Assembly (NCBI RefSeq): GCF_013201605.1
Contig: NZ_CP053848.1
Span: forward strand, 1,116,001-1,180,000
Source of the DNA: Campylobacter ornithocola
Lineage (GTDB): Bacteria > Campylobacterota > Campylobacteria > Campylobacterales > Campylobacteraceae
Direction of reading: 5' to 3'
Length of the DNA: 64,000 nucleotides
Part shown: positions 52,505 to 61,987 of the stretch, one piece after another
How positions within the stretch are numbered: the stretch's first letter is position 1
Layout of the letters: each line of letters begins with the position of its first letter
Notes under the pieces: generated by a model
Seen by the model: only the letters and a program-made list of their open reading frames with translations
What the model was told of the DNA's origin: nothing
Database searches by the model: none
Program-made: the position numbers and the translations under genes

Positions 52505-53839
52505 ATGTCGTTACACAATTTTTATACTAATACAAATGCTACTATATTATTTTACAAATGTGCCCTACCTAATATGGCAAGTGCTGCATTTATATATCTT
52601 TATGTTATTATTGATGGAATTTTTGTTGGGAGATATCTAGGTACAAATGCACTTGCTGCTATGAATTTAGTAATGCCCTTTATTATGATAAGTTTTGCTT
52701 TAGCAGATATGATAGCTATAGGCTCATCAGTGCAAATAGCAATCAACTTGGGCAAAGGAAAAATCGAAAAAGCAAGAGCTATTTTTTCATTTTGTATTAT
52801 TCTTATTTTTATCATCTCTTGTATAATGGGAGTATTGGGATTTTTTTTAGCAAAATCTTTAAGTGCTTTTATGGGAGCTGATGAAAATATACAAAATTTA
52901 TCCACTGAATATATGCAAATTTTTGCTCTTTTTGCACCTTTTACCATGTTAGCTTTTGCTATGGATAATTATTTAAGAATATGCGGTAAAACCTTTTATA
53001 GTATGGTAGTTAATATCACAGTGGCTCTAAGCAATATCATTTTAGATTGGCTTTTTATAGTTGTTTTTGAATGGGGTTTGTTTTCAGCTGCTTTAGCAAC
53101 TTGTTTAGGAATGTTTTTAGGTACTATTTTAAGCTTTGCACCTTTTGTTTTTAAGAATTTGATTTTAAAATTTAAAAAACCTATAATTAATTTAAAAATA
53201 TTCAAAAATATCATCTATAATGGTTCTTCTGAATTTTTTTCAAACATATCAAGTTCTATTTATACCATACTAGCTAATGCTATATTATTAAAAATAGCAG
53301 GAAATCAAGCACTAGCGGCATTTTCTATTATACTTTATTTAAGCACCTTTGCTTTTGCTTTAATTTTATCAATGTGTGAAGCCATGCAACCTGCTATAAG
53401 TTATAATTATGGTTATAAAAATATACTAAGAATTCAAGTTATTTTCAAAAGAATGCTTATAGCATCTAGTGTATTCGGAATATCTGTCTTCTTACTTGTG
53501 TTTTTTTTCAATGAATTTATAGTTTCCTTTTTTAATAAAAATAATGAAGTGGATTTTACAAATCTAGCACGAAATGCACTTATATTATTTTCTTTTTCTT
53601 TTTTATTAAGTTGGCTTGGGAAACTTTGTGCATCTTTTTTCACCGCTTTAGATAAACCTATGATTTCTTTAGCTATATCTATCATACAAAGTTTAATATT
53701 ACCTTTTATTTTTATACAAGTATTATCACATTATTTTGGTTTAAATGGAGTTTGGCTTGCTTCTTTTGCAAGCGAAGTTCTTATGGTTTTTATTGCTTCT
53801 TATTTATTATATAAAACTTTTAAAGATCTAAACTCTTAG
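52505..53839 (+). CDS. MATE-family efflux transporter
   Basis: A 444-residue exporter with about twelve membrane spans. Typical elements are YVIIDGIFVGRYLGTNALAAMNLVMP near residues 34-58 and repeated NIILDWLFIVVFEWGLFSAALAT near 169, with the second-half equivalent LPFIFIQVLSHYFGLNGVWLAS. MATE proteins expel cationic drugs or metabolites with Na+ or H+. The substrate is unknown. Its 3' end overlaps the convergent hemD gene by 20 bases. Confidence 0.9.
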   Translation: MSLHNFYTNTNATILFYKCALPNMASAAFIYLYVIIDGIFVGRYLGTNALAAMNLVMPFIMISFALADMIAIGSSVQIAINLGKGKIEKARAIFSFCIILIFIISCIMGVLGFFLAKSLSAFMGADENIQNLSTEYMQIFALFAPFTMLAFAMDNYLRICGKTFYSMVVNITVALSNIILDWLFIVVFEWGLFSAALATCLGMFLGTILSFAPFVFKNLILKFKKPIINLKIFKNIIYNGSSEFFSNISSSIYTILANAILLKIAGNQALAAFSIILYLSTFAFALILSMCEAMQPAISYNYGYKNILRIQVIFKRMLIASSVFGISVFLLVFFFNEFIVSFFNKNNEVDFTNLARNALILFSFSFLLSWLGKLCASFFTALDKPMISLAISIIQSLILPFIFIQVLSHYFGLNGVWLASFASEVLMVFIASYLLYKTFKDLNS

Positions 53840-54458
53840 CTAATTTCAAACAAGAATTTAGATCTTGCTCTTTACATATATATAAATTTTCAAAATTTTG
53901 AAGTTTTAAAGCTGTGCTTTGACCTATAACTACAACCTTATCATCTTTTTTTAAAGCAAAAAACTTCAAAAATTGCTCTATGTTTGAAGGTGCACTAAAG
54001 ATAAAAACACTTGGGTGGTGTATTTTTAACTCATCTTTTTTTGGTTCTATAGCTATATTTTCATAAGCAATTAATTGCTTTAAAGAAACATTTTCTTTTA
54101 ATAAATATTCATCAAGACCTGAGCTAATTTTCTTCGCTCTTAGATAAAGACATTTTTTATTTTTAAACTCAGATAAAAACTCACTAGCTAAACTTTTACC
54201 ATAAGCTTTACTAGGATATTTGACATTTTTAAAACCAAGTTCTTTTGCAAAATCAGCACTTTTTTGACCAACAGCATAAAGTTTAATATCAAAATCAATC
54301 TTACTTTTACTTGACATTAATGCTTTTAATGCGTTTTTAGAACTAATAATCAAACAATCAAATTCTTTTAAATTAATCTCAAAGTTAAAATGTATAATTT
54401 TATTTAATCTTATGGTTTTAACACCATCAAATTCTTTATCTCCTATAAAATAAATCAT
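53820..54458 (-). CDS. hemD: Uroporphyrinogen-III synthase
   Basis: A 212-residue HemD, which closes hydroxymethylbilane to uroporphyrinogen III. The family is weakly conserved; visible features are CLIISSKNALKAL near residue 36, YAVGQKSADFAKELGF near 62-77 and VFIFSAPSNIEQFLKF near 152, in the two-domain order expected. It shares one base with the thiE stop/start junction, so it is the last gene of a thiamine operon. Its end overlaps the MATE gene from the other strand. Confidence 0.87.
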   Translation of the reverse strand: MIYFIGDKEFDGVKTIRLNKIIHFNFEINLKEFDCLIISSKNALKALMSSKSKIDFDIKLYAVGQKSADFAKELGFKNVKYPSKAYGKSLASEFLSEFKNKKCLYLRAKKISSGLDEYLLKENVSLKQLIAYENIAIEPKKDELKIHHPSVFIFSAPSNIEQFLKFFALKKDDKVVVIGQSTALKLQNFENLYICKEQDLNSCLKLAKSLDL

Positions 54459-55084
54459 TATTTTCTCACAAATACACTATCAAAATTTGTTCTTAAATTT
54501 AAAGTTGCCTTATAAGGATCGTTTGCTTGCATTATCGCTCTAACTACAGCTATACCTTGTATATTACACTCTTTCAATAAATTTAAATTAGTTTCATCTA
54601 TCCCACCAATAGCCACAATAGGTAAAGAAGTTAATTTTGAAATTTCTTTTAAACCATCTATACCAAGCACAACACAATCTTGTTTACTAGGCGTAGCAAA
54701 AACAGCCCCTGCTCCAAGATAAGTAGCACCTTGAATATTTGCAAGCTCACTTTTATGATTAATCGTAAGCCCTATGATTTTATCTTCACCCAAAAGCTCT
54801 CTTGCTTTTTTTAAAGGCATATCCTTTTGACCTATATGCACCCCATTTGCATTAACAGCCATAGCTATATCAATTCTATCATTTACTACAAAAGGTGTAT
54901 TGTATTTTTCACACAAAGCTTTAACTTTTAAAGCAAGATTATAAAATTCTAAAGTACTAAGATTTTTTTCTCTAAGCTGTAAAATGTCAACCTTAGCTTT
55001 CAAGGAAGCTTCCAAAATACTTAAAAACTCATTTTCGCTTTTTTCACCCTTGTTTGCAACAAGATAAATTTTAAATGATTTCAT
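54458..55084 (-). CDS. thiE: Thiamine-phosphate synthase
   Basis: A 208-residue ThiE that joins HMP-PP and HET-P into thiamine phosphate. VDILQLREKNLST near residue 35, FVVNDRIDIAMAVNANGVHIGQKDMP near 66-91 and the glycine-rich phosphate loop VAIGGIDETN near 176 are characteristic. I start at ATG 55084, which overlaps thiM by 14 bases; a longer option at 55114 lacks a ribosome-binding site and adds a lysine-rich stretch not typical of the family. Confidence 0.93.
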   Translation of the reverse strand: MKSFKIYLVANKGEKSENEFLSILEASLKAKVDILQLREKNLSTLEFYNLALKVKALCEKYNTPFVVNDRIDIAMAVNANGVHIGQKDMPLKKARELLGEDKIIGLTINHKSELANIQGATYLGAGAVFATPSKQDCVVLGIDGLKEISKLTSLPIVAIGGIDETNLNLLKECNIQGIAVVRAIMQANDPYKATLNLRTNFDSVFVRK

Positions 55085-55853
55085 ACTTGGCTCTTTTTTT
55101 AACTTCTTCATCATTTAAATTGCTCAAAGCATCAATTAAATTCACTCTAAAGCTAGCACTTCCACTAGAACTTTCTTGGGCAATCTCACTAGCTATACCA
55201 AAACTAAGCAAAGCACATAAACTAGCTTGAAATTTATCTTCTATTGCTCCTGCAAAAACTCCACATAAAGAAGCACACATACAACCTGCTCCGGTTATTT
55301 TAGTAGCCATGATAGAGCCATTATAAACTTTAGCAATCTGTTTTTGGCTTATAATATAATCAATTTTGCCTGTTATAGCTAATATACGCTTAGTTTTTTG
55401 AGTATACTTCCTAGCTTTTTCTAAAAACTCATCGTTGATTACAAAAGTACTATCAACTCCTCTTGCTTTACCATCTAAACCTATAACACTTGCTATTTCA
55501 GATGCATTTGCCTTAACAATACTAATACCTTTTAAATTAAGCAATTCAAAATTAATGCCATCTCTTGCTTTACTTACACCTAAAGCAACAGGATCAAAAA
55601 CTATAGGTTTGTTTAATAAGGTATATTCTTTAATTGCTTTTAACATAGAATTAGCTACAAGCTGATTAATCGTACCTGTATTTAACACTAAAGCCGAGCT
55701 TATTTTAGCAAAATCAGTTTGTTCTTCGTAAAAATCAGCCATAGCAGCACTTGCTCCCATTGCTATAGTTACATTTGCACAATCATTAGCTGTAACATAA
55801 TTAGTAATATGATGAATCAAAGGATTTTTTTCTCTTGCTATTTTGATGAACAT
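55071..55853 (-). CDS. thiM: Hydroxyethylthiazole kinase
   Basis: A 260-residue ThiM that phosphorylates the thiazole alcohol for salvage. NPLIHHITNYVTANDCANVTIA-like opening, VFDPVALGVSKAR near residue 90, and the catalytic-anion-hole segment TGAGCMCASL near 197 are family hallmarks. It follows thiD by two bases. Confidence 0.95.
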   Translation of the reverse strand: MFIKIAREKNPLIHHITNYVTANDCANVTIAMGASAAMADFYEEQTDFAKISSALVLNTGTINQLVANSMLKAIKEYTLLNKPIVFDPVALGVSKARDGINFELLNLKGISIVKANASEIASVIGLDGKARGVDSTFVINDEFLEKARKYTQKTKRILAITGKIDYIISQKQIAKVYNGSIMATKITGAGCMCASLCGVFAGAIEDKFQASLCALLSFGIASEIAQESSSGSASFRVNLIDALSNLNDEEVKKRAKYEII

Positions 55854-55855
55854 TT

Positions 55856-56668
55856 TTACTCCTTATCAAGTTGAAAAAAATGATTTGTCGGACCACAACC
55901 CTTACCAAGTGCTAAAGAATTTAAAATAGCTTCATACACATAATCTTTGGCAAGTTTTATAGCTTCATACTTTTGTTTACCCAAAGCAAGATTGCTAGCT
56001 ATAGCTGAACTTAATGTACAGCCTGTACCGTGCGTATTTTTTGTGTTGATTTTTTCTGCCTTAAAAATACTAAATTCCTTCCCATCATAAAAAATATCGT
56101 TAGTATTATCTTTACTATGCCCACCTTTAATCAAAACACTTTTTGCACCTTCTTCATAAAGTTTTATAGCAGCTTTTTTCATATCCACCTCGTTAAGTAT
56201 TTTAAAATCACATAAAAACTCAGCTTCAGGTATATTTGGAGTAAGCACGTCAGCTAATGATAAAATTTCATCTTTAAAAAATTGACAATTCTCCAAAGAC
56301 ATCAATGCATAACCATTTTTAGCAAACATCACAGGATCTATGACTACATTTTTAGCTTTAAAGCGTAATAAATTTTCTTTTACACAAGTTATAATTTCTT
56401 TTGAACCTAGCATTCCAATTTTCACAGCAGCTGGTTCTATGTCTTCATAAACGGCTAATATTTGCTCATCTATTATTTTAGTTGGTATATCAAAACAAGA
56501 AATCACTCTTGTAGTGTTTTCAGCAACAACACTTAAAACTACACTCATACCAAATAAATTATGTGCACTAAAAGTTTTTAAGTCAGCTTGTATGCCAGCT
56601 CCGCCGCTACAATCGCTCCCAGCTATAGTTAAGATAGGAATTTTAGTTTTTGTTTTTGCTTGTATCAT
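55856..56668 (-). CDS. thiD: Hydroxymethylpyrimidine/phosphomethylpyrimidine kinase
   Basis: A 270-residue ThiD that phosphorylates HMP twice. LTIAGSDCSGGAGIQADLKTF near residues 12-32, DPVMFAKNG near 110 and NTHGTGCTLSSAIA with catalytic-site TGC near 210 are diagnostic. I start at ATG 56668, eight bases after... AAGGA in the hairpin just upstream; a frame extending 12 codons further would read through that hairpin. First gene of thiD-thiM-thiE-hemD. With thiM and thiE but no thiC/thiG/thiS next door, the cluster looks suited to precursor salvage. Confidence 0.94.
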   Translation of the reverse strand: MIQAKTKTKIPILTIAGSDCSGGAGIQADLKTFSAHNLFGMSVVLSVVAENTTRVISCFDIPTKIIDEQILAVYEDIEPAAVKIGMLGSKEIITCVKENLLRFKAKNVVIDPVMFAKNGYALMSLENCQFFKDEILSLADVLTPNIPEAEFLCDFKILNEVDMKKAAIKLYEEGAKSVLIKGGHSKDNTNDIFYDGKEFSIFKAEKINTKNTHGTGCTLSSAIASNLALGKQKYEAIKLAKDYVYEAILNSLALGKGCGPTNHFFQLDKE

Positions 56669-56673
56669 TTTTA

Positions 56674-56692
56674 TCCTTTTTATAAAAAAGGA
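56674..56692 (-). promoter_or_regulatory. SD-sequestering hairpin between the TPP aptamer and thiD
   Basis: On the minus strand TCCTTTTT (56692-56685), three-base loop, AAAAAGGA (56681-56674): a perfect 8-bp stem whose 3' arm is the thiD Shine-Dalgarno, five bases before ATG 56668. It directly abuts the TPP aptamer's 3' edge, so it is the likely expression platform, acting on translation. Confidence 0.7.
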
Positions 56693-56784
56693 AAGTTTTT
56701 GCAAGAATTCAAAGTTTGCATTACCAAACTTCTCAAGGGTCGAAGTCTAACTTCCTCTCAGCAAAAGCTCCCCGCTAAAGAAAA
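56690..56784 (-). ncRNA. TPP (thiamine pyrophosphate) riboswitch, THI element
   Basis: Read on the minus strand from 56784: AGCGGGGAGC, then GCTGAGAGG, a small hairpin, GACCCTTGAGAA, and TTTGGTAATGCAAAC. GGGG, CTGAGA, ACCCTTGA and TGGTAATGC-type sequence in this order and spacing are the core of the TPP aptamer. P2 can form from GCTTTTGC with GCAAAAAC. It lies immediately ahead of thiD and should lower expression of thiD-thiM-thiE (and hemD) when TPP is plentiful, by established riboswitch behaviour. Confidence 0.93.
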
Positions 56785-56829
56785 ATTATATCTTAGTTTT
56801 AATTAATCTTAAAAAATATTTTAAAATAC

Positions 56830-56838
56830 TGCTATAAT
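56830..56838 (+). promoter_or_regulatory. Extended -10 promoter of the phosphatase gene
   Basis: TGCTATAAT, identical to the porA extended -10, about 33 bases before ATG 56871, preceded by T/A tracts. Confidence 0.6.
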
Positions 56839-56870
56839 TTTGAAAAAACTACACAAATTTTGAGGAAAAA

Positions 56871-57341
56871 ATGACTAAAATTATTTTTGTTTGCTTAGGA
56901 AATATTTGTCGCTCTCCTATGGCAGAATTTATTATGAAAGACCTTATATCAAAAGCAAATTTAAATAATAAATTTATTATTTCTAGCGCTGGAACTTCGG
57001 GTTACCATGATGGAGAGGATATGCACTATAAAACCAAGGCTTTATTAAGTAACAAAAATATCATTACAAAACCATTTTATAGTAAAAAATTAAATTTAAA
57101 AATGTGCAAAGAAAATGATCTTATTATTGTAATGGATAATAATAACTATAATGAAGTAGTAAAAAAATTTCCTAATTTTAAACATAAAATTCAAAAAATC
57201 ACTTCTTATGCATTAGAGTTAGGATATGATGAAGTTCCTGATCCATGGTATAGTAATAATTTTAACGAGACCTATGATATACTTTCTCATGCATGTGTTA
57301 GCTTATTAAATACTTTTTATAAAAAATTATTATTTAAATAA
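56871..57341 (+). CDS. Low-molecular-weight protein tyrosine phosphatase
   Basis: A 156-residue LMW-PTP. The P-loop CLGNICRSP starts with nucleophile C8 and has R14 (C-x5-R), and the general acid is in DEVPDPWYS near residue 121. No signal peptide, so cytoplasmic. TGAGGAAAAA precedes the start. In C. jejuni a similar gene sits beside porA; here the two are about 17 kb apart. Its substrate is unknown; no tyrosine kinase is nearby. Confidence 0.93.
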   Translation: MTKIIFVCLGNICRSPMAEFIMKDLISKANLNNKFIISSAGTSGYHDGEDMHYKTKALLSNKNIITKPFYSKKLNLKMCKENDLIIVMDNNNYNEVVKKFPNFKHKIQKITSYALELGYDEVPDPWYSNNFNETYDILSHACVSLLNTFYKKLLFK

Positions 57342-57369
57342 TATTTTATATATGTTGCTTTTTTAGTAG

Positions 57370-57375
57370 TATAAT
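57370..57375 (+). promoter_or_regulatory. -10 box of the chemoreceptor gene
   Basis: TATAAT at 57370-57375 after a T-rich run, 42 bases ahead of ATG 57417, with AAGGAG as ribosome-binding site. Confidence 0.5.
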
Positions 57376-57416
57376 CTCATACATAAAAAATTTCTACAAA
57401 ATACAAGGAGTTCTCA

Positions 57417-59396
57417 ATGAAAAGTATTAAATTAAAAATTTCATTAATTGCAAATATTATAGCTATTATATGTCTTATAATACTTGGTATTATAAGTTTT
57501 GTTTTTACAAAAAAAGCCTTGAATTATGAAGTGGTCAAAGCAGAAACCAATTACGTAAAAACAGCAGAAAAATCAATGAGAGATTTTAAAAATCTCAACT
57601 CGCACGCTCTTGAAAAACTATCTCAAGCTATCATGAAACTTCCTTATAGCGAGCTTAATACCCAAGAAAAACTTATGGAAAACACAGGTAGTCTACTTAA
57701 AACTGTTAGAGATATGAATAGTTATCTAGCGGTTTATATAGCTCAACCAAATGGGGAATTAATAGTAAGTGATCCAGATAGCGATAGCAAAGGATTAGAT
57801 TATGGAATTTATGGAAAAGCAGATAATTATGATGCGACAACAAGAGAGTTTTTTATAGAAGCTAAAAAGAAAAATGGCTTGTATATCACCGCCGCTTATA
57901 TTGACACAACAACAGGCTTACCATGTTTTACTTATTCTATACCTTTAATTAAAGATGGTAAATTTATAGGAATTTTAGCTATTGATGTTTTGGTAAAAGA
58001 TTTACAAACTGAATTTAATGAGCTTCCTGGAAGAACTTTTGTATTTGACCAAGCTTATACGGTATTTGCTTCTACAGACAAATCATTATTAAATGTAGAA
58101 AAAAATCCTGATATTATTGCGGTAGCAAAAGCTTATGAAAAATCTGGAAATTATAATATTTTTAACTACACCACACAAAATGGACAAGATAAGTTTGGTA
58201 TTTGTGCTAAAGTAGATAACTATACTACATGTGCGGGTGAGAACATCGAAGTTATTGAAGCACCTGCTTTAAAAATAGCTTATATTCAAACCGCTATAGT
58301 TATTTTTACAAGTATTGCTAGTATTATTTTACTTTATTTTATCATTTCCTACTATCTATCTCCACTTCAAACCATCCAAAGTGGTCTTAACTCTTTCTTT
58401 GACTTTATCAATCATAAAACAAAAGATTCAGCTATGATAGATGTTAAAAGCAATGATGAGCTTGGTGCTATAGCTAAAGCCATCAATGAAAACATCACTA
58501 AAACTAAAAATGCTTTAGAACAAGATGCTAAAGCAGTAGAACAATCAGTTGAAACAGCTAAAGAAATAGAAAGTGGTAATCTAACAGCAAGAATTACTGC
58601 AATTCCTGCTAATCCTCAATTAATAGAATTAAAAAATGTATTAAATGAAATGCTTAATGTATTAGAACAAAAAGTAGGTTCTAATATGAGTGAAATCAAT
58701 AGAGTATTTGATAGCTATAAAGCATTGGACTTTACTACTGAAGTTAAAAATGCTAAAGGTGGAGTTGAAGTAACTACTAATGTATTAGGTAAAGAAATAG
58801 TAGCTATGTTAAGACAATCATCTGAATTTGCTTCTTTACTTGCTACTGAAAGTGGAAAATTACAAAGTGCTGTTAAAAACTTAACAGATTCATCATCTTC
58901 TCAAGCTTCTTCTTTAGAAGAAACAGCAGCAGCATTAGAAGAGATTACTTCTTCTATGCAAAATGTATCTCATAAAACTAGTGAAGTAATTGCTCAAAGT
59001 GAAGAGATTAAAAATGTTACTTCTATTATAGGAGATATTGCTGATCAAATTAACTTGCTTGCATTAAATGCTGCTATTGAAGCAGCACGTGCAGGTGAAC
59101 ATGGACGTGGCTTTGCTGTTGTTGCTGATGAAGTTAGAAATCTAGCAGAAAGAACTCAAAAGTCTTTAGGTGAGATTGAAGCAAATACTAATATCTTAGT
59201 TCAATCTATTAATGAAATGGGTGAAAGTATCAAAGAACAAACTACAGGTATTACTCAAATTAATGATGCTGTAGCTCAAATTGATCATGTAACTCAAGAG
59301 AATTTAAAAATAGCTAATGATAGTGCAGCTATATCTGATAATGTAAATAAAATAGCTAATGATATCTTAGAAGATGCTAGGAAGAAGAAGTTTTAA
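57417..59396 (+). CDS. Methyl-accepting chemotaxis protein (transducer-like, Cache-type sensor)
   Basis: A 659-residue chemoreceptor. Membrane helices at about 8-30 and 281-304 enclose a periplasmic domain with [25 protein letters not shown] and [18 protein letters not shown], the look of a dCache ligand-binding domain. A HAMP-like linker follows, then the signalling hairpin [28 protein letters not shown] near 560-590 that binds CheA/CheW. The C-terminus lacks a CheR/CheB-docking pentapeptide and ends in RKKKF. Ligand unknown. Confidence 0.93.
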   Translation: MKSIKLKISLIANIIAIICLIILGIISFVFTKKALNYEVVKAETNYVKTAEKSMRDFKNLNSHALEKLSQAIMKLPYSELNTQEKLMENTGSLLKTVRDMNSYLAVYIAQPNGELIVSDPDSDSKGLDYGIYGKADNYDATTREFFIEAKKKNGLYITAAYIDTTTGLPCFTYSIPLIKDGKFIGILAIDVLVKDLQTEFNELPGRTFVFDQAYTVFASTDKSLLNVEKNPDIIAVAKAYEKSGNYNIFNYTTQNGQDKFGICAKVDNYTTCAGENIEVIEAPALKIAYIQTAIVIFTSIASIILLYFIISYYLSPLQTIQSGLNSFFDFINHKTKDSAMIDVKSNDELGAIAKAINENITKTKNALEQDAKAVEQSVETAKEIESGNLTARITAIPANPQLIELKNVLNEMLNVLEQKVGSNMSEINRVFDSYKALDFTTEVKNAKGGVEVTTNVLGKEIVAMLRQSSEFASLLATESGKLQSAVKNLTDSSSSQASSLEETAAALEEITSSMQNVSHKTSEVIAQSEEIKNVTSIIGDIADQINLLALNAAIEAARAGEHGRGFAVVADEVRNLAERTQKSLGEIEANTNILVQSINEMGESIKEQTTGITQINDAVAQIDHVTQENLKIANDSAAISDNVNKIANDILEDARKKKF

Positions 59397-59399
59397 TAA

Positions 59400-59423
59400 G
59401 TTAAACCCTTTTTAGGGTTTAAC
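59400..59423. terminator. Bidirectional terminator between the chemoreceptor and the 59425 gene
   Basis: Perfect 10-bp stem GTTAAACCCT (59400-59409) / AGGGTTTAAC (59414-59423) with TTTT loop, between convergent genes; TTTAACT follows on the plus strand. Confidence 0.85.
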
Positions 59424-59424
59424 T

Positions 59425-59787
59425 TTAACTAATATAAGATTTTAAACATACTCCATCTACGCTTAATTCATATGCTTTTTTTAGATTATTTTCTAAACTA
59501 TCCAATAAAAATAAAATTTTAGAGTCAAACATATAAAATTCGGCCATCTTTGAAGCAATTTTTGCCAAACTCCTATCTTCTATTAAAATATACTTTGCTC
59601 CTAATGCATTTGAAAGTAAAATTTCTTCTTCATTTTTTGCAAAAATAGCAAAATCACATTTTTTTTCTTGTGCTTTCTTGATTATGCTTTCATTATACAA
59701 AAAACAATTTACATTAGCTTGAATAAAATCATCTTCAATGTGACTAAATTTTTGCATATTTATCAAAGGATGTCCGAAAATTAACAT
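59425..59787 (-). CDS. Hypothetical protein following rsmG
   Basis: A 120-residue soluble protein with alternating strands and helices ([45 protein letters not shown]), suggesting a small Rossmann-like fold. I start at ATG 59787, which overlaps the rsmG stop and has AAGGAAAAATT ahead; a longer frame reaches into rsmG. The ribA-rsmG-this order matches C. jejuni Cj0996-Cj0998-like positions. Function unknown. Confidence 0.7.
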   Translation of the reverse strand: MLIFGHPLINMQKFSHIEDDFIQANVNCFLYNESIIKKAQEKKCDFAIFAKNEEEILLSNALGAKYILIEDRSLAKIASKMAEFYMFDSKILFLLDSLENNLKKAYELSVDGVCLKSYIS

Positions 59788-60374
59788 AATTTTTCCTTCA
59801 TTTTTAAAAGACAATAATTTCTAAAACCTTGATTGAAAATCTGATAATCTTTCAAGTCTTCTAATTCTTTATAAATCTCACTACCTTTATAAAGCAAAAA
59901 TAATGTTTTATCATCATAAAAACCACTTGAAATTTTTACCAAAGGTTTTACATCCATCAAAGCTCTTGATGTAATTAAATCCACTTTAAAAGATGGATAG
60001 TTTTCTATTTTTTCTTTTATAATATTTACATTTTTTAAATCAAGTTCAGTTTTTATCACTCTCAAAAAAGATGCTCTTTTAACACTAGGCTCAAAAAGAA
60101 AAAATTCACTCTCTTGCAAAATACAAGCTAAGAATATTGCAGGAAAACCAGCACCACTTCCAATATCAATGATTCTTTGCTTATCATTCAAGTCATAAAA
60201 GTCTAAAATTTTAATACTATCAATAATATTTTCATCTATATTATTAAAATGTGTTAGATTATGTACAGCATTAAATTTTTTCAATAAATCTTTATAGAGT
60301 GTAATTTTTTTGAAAAAATCATCTTTATTTACAAATGCTTGCAAAAAAGTTAGCTTGTCTTCATATTTTTTCAA
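59781..60374 (-). CDS. rsmG: 16S rRNA (guanine-527-N7)-methyltransferase RsmG (GidB)
   Basis: A 197-residue SAM-dependent methyltransferase acting on G527 of 16S rRNA, whose loss gives low-level streptomycin resistance. [17 protein letters not shown] near residues 67-83 is the SAM motif I, and [15 protein letters not shown] near 132 contains the catalytic-region arginine. N-terminal helical part is present. It overlaps ribA by four bases. Confidence 0.93.
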   Translation of the reverse strand: MKKYEDKLTFLQAFVNKDDFFKKITLYKDLLKKFNAVHNLTHFNNIDENIIDSIKILDFYDLNDKQRIIDIGSGAGFPAIFLACILQESEFFLFEPSVKRASFLRVIKTELDLKNVNIIKEKIENYPSFKVDLITSRALMDVKPLVKISSGFYDDKTLFLLYKGSEIYKELEDLKDYQIFNQGFRNYCLLKMKEKLC

Positions 60375-60931
60375 TTTAAATGCCCCATTTGTGTATGTTT
60401 GATTTCTAAATAATCTCTATTGAAACGATTTGCTTCTACTAAAATAGGAATTCTTAAATTTACCTTTTCCTTAAGTGAGCTAAGTTTTTCAGGATTATTA
60501 GTCAAAAGATTAATTTTAGAAATTTCATAATACTTAAGTATAAAATCTACTATTTCATAACTACGCTCATCAGCCTTAAAACCTAATTGATGATTTGCTT
60601 CTATAGTATTAAAACCCTTATCCTGTAAGGCATAAGCATTAATTTTATTAAAAAGTCCTATGCCTCTTCCTTCTTGTCTTAGATAAATCACCATTCCACC
60701 ATGCTCTTGAATATATTTCAAAGAAAATTCAAGCTGTTCTCCACAATCACACTTTAAACTTCCTAAAACATCACCCGTTAAACACTCTGAATGAATTCTA
60801 ACATTTACTTCTTTATCTAATTTACCTTTAAAAATACAAAGATGCTCTTTATCATTTTCTTTAAAACTTTGTATATTAAATTCACCAAAACAAGTAGGAA
60901 GTTTTGCTATTTCAGAAATTTGAATAGTCAT
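60371..60931 (-). CDS. ribA: GTP cyclohydrolase II
   Basis: A 186-residue RibA, first step of riboflavin synthesis, opening the imidazole ring of GTP. Zinc ligands are in [18 protein letters not shown] (cysteines near 50, 61 and 63), and [21 protein letters not shown] near 83-103 is the catalytic segment. It stands alone, without the RibB domain fused in some bacteria. Divergent from hemB. Confidence 0.96.
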   Translation of the reverse strand: MTIQISEIAKLPTCFGEFNIQSFKENDKEHLCIFKGKLDKEVNVRIHSECLTGDVLGSLKCDCGEQLEFSLKYIQEHGGMVIYLRQEGRGIGLFNKINAYALQDKGFNTIEANHQLGFKADERSYEIVDFILKYYEISKINLLTNNPEKLSSLKEKVNLRIPILVEANRFNRDYLEIKHTQMGHLN

Positions 60932-61001
60932 TATTTTACTTTACCTTTTTATAAAAAATATGCTAAAATTTAAAGAATTTTAACAAACAAAAAGGAAATT
61001 T

Positions 61002-61985
61002 ATGTTTAAACGCTTTAGAAGATTGAGACTTAATGAAAATATTAGAAGCTTAGTAAGAGAAAATACCTTAAATTTAGATGATTTAATCTATCCACTTTTT
61101 GTTGTAAATGGCACTAATATCAAAAATGAAATTGCATCTATGCCAGGTGTGTTTCAAATGAGCTTGGATGAAATTTTAAAAGAGTGTGAGGAATTGATTA
61201 ATCTTGGCATTAAGGCAATTATTTTATTTGGTGTATTAGAAGGTTCTAAAAAAGATAGTTGCGGTAGTGATGCTTTAAGTAATGATGGTTTAATTGCCAA
61301 AAGTCTAAGAGCTATAAAAGCAAAATTTCCTAATTTAGTAGTAATTACAGATCTTTGTTTTTGCGAATACACAGATCACGGACATTGTGGTATTATTGAT
61401 CCTAAAAGTAAAAGTGTAGATAATGATTTAACTTTAGAAATTTCAGCCAAACAAGCCTTAATCCATGCAAAAAATGGTGCAGATATGATAGCGCCAAGTG
61501 GTATGATGGATGGAATTATTGAAACCTTAAGAAAAACTTTAGATAAAAATGGTTTTGAAAATTTACCTATTATGGCTTATTCAACTAAATTTGCTTCAGC
61601 TTATTATGGTCCTTTTAGAGATGTAGCTGATTCTGCTCCAAGCTATGGAGATAGAAAAACCTATCAAATGGATTTTGCCAATGGTAAAGAAGCTTTGTGT
61701 GAAAGTTTAGAAGATGAAAAACAAGGTGCTGATATTTTAATGGTTAAACCAGCACTTGCATATTTAGATGTAGTAAAAGAAATAGCAAATCACTCCAAAC
61801 TTCCACTTTGTATTTATAATGTAAGTGGTGAATATGCTTTGTTGAAAGCTGGACAAAAAGCAGGTGTTATTGACTATGAAAAAATAATGCTTGAAACAAT
61901 GTATGCTTTCAAAAGAGCCGGAGCAAAACTTATTATTACCTATCATGCAAAAGAAGTCGCTAAATTATTAAAAAACAAGGAGTGA
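61002..61985 (+). CDS. hemB: Delta-aminolevulinic acid dehydratase (porphobilinogen synthase)
   Basis: A 327-residue HemB condensing two ALA into porphobilinogen. [14 protein letters not shown] near residues 117-130 has the metal-site cysteines, APSGMMDG near 165 and [16 protein letters not shown] near 193 contain one Schiff-base lysine, and [13 protein letters not shown] near 244 the second. AAAAAGGAAAT precedes ATG 61002. It begins a run with an unknown gene and hemN. Confidence 0.97.
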   Translation: MFKRFRRLRLNENIRSLVRENTLNLDDLIYPLFVVNGTNIKNEIASMPGVFQMSLDEILKECEELINLGIKAIILFGVLEGSKKDSCGSDALSNDGLIAKSLRAIKAKFPNLVVITDLCFCEYTDHGHCGIIDPKSKSVDNDLTLEISAKQALIHAKNGADMIAPSGMMDGIIETLRKTLDKNGFENLPIMAYSTKFASAYYGPFRDVADSAPSYGDRKTYQMDFANGKEALCESLEDEKQGADILMVKPALAYLDVVKEIANHSKLPLCIYNVSGEYALLKAGQKAGVIDYEKIMLETMYAFKRAGAKLIITYHAKEVAKLLKNKE

Positions 61986-61987
61986 TT

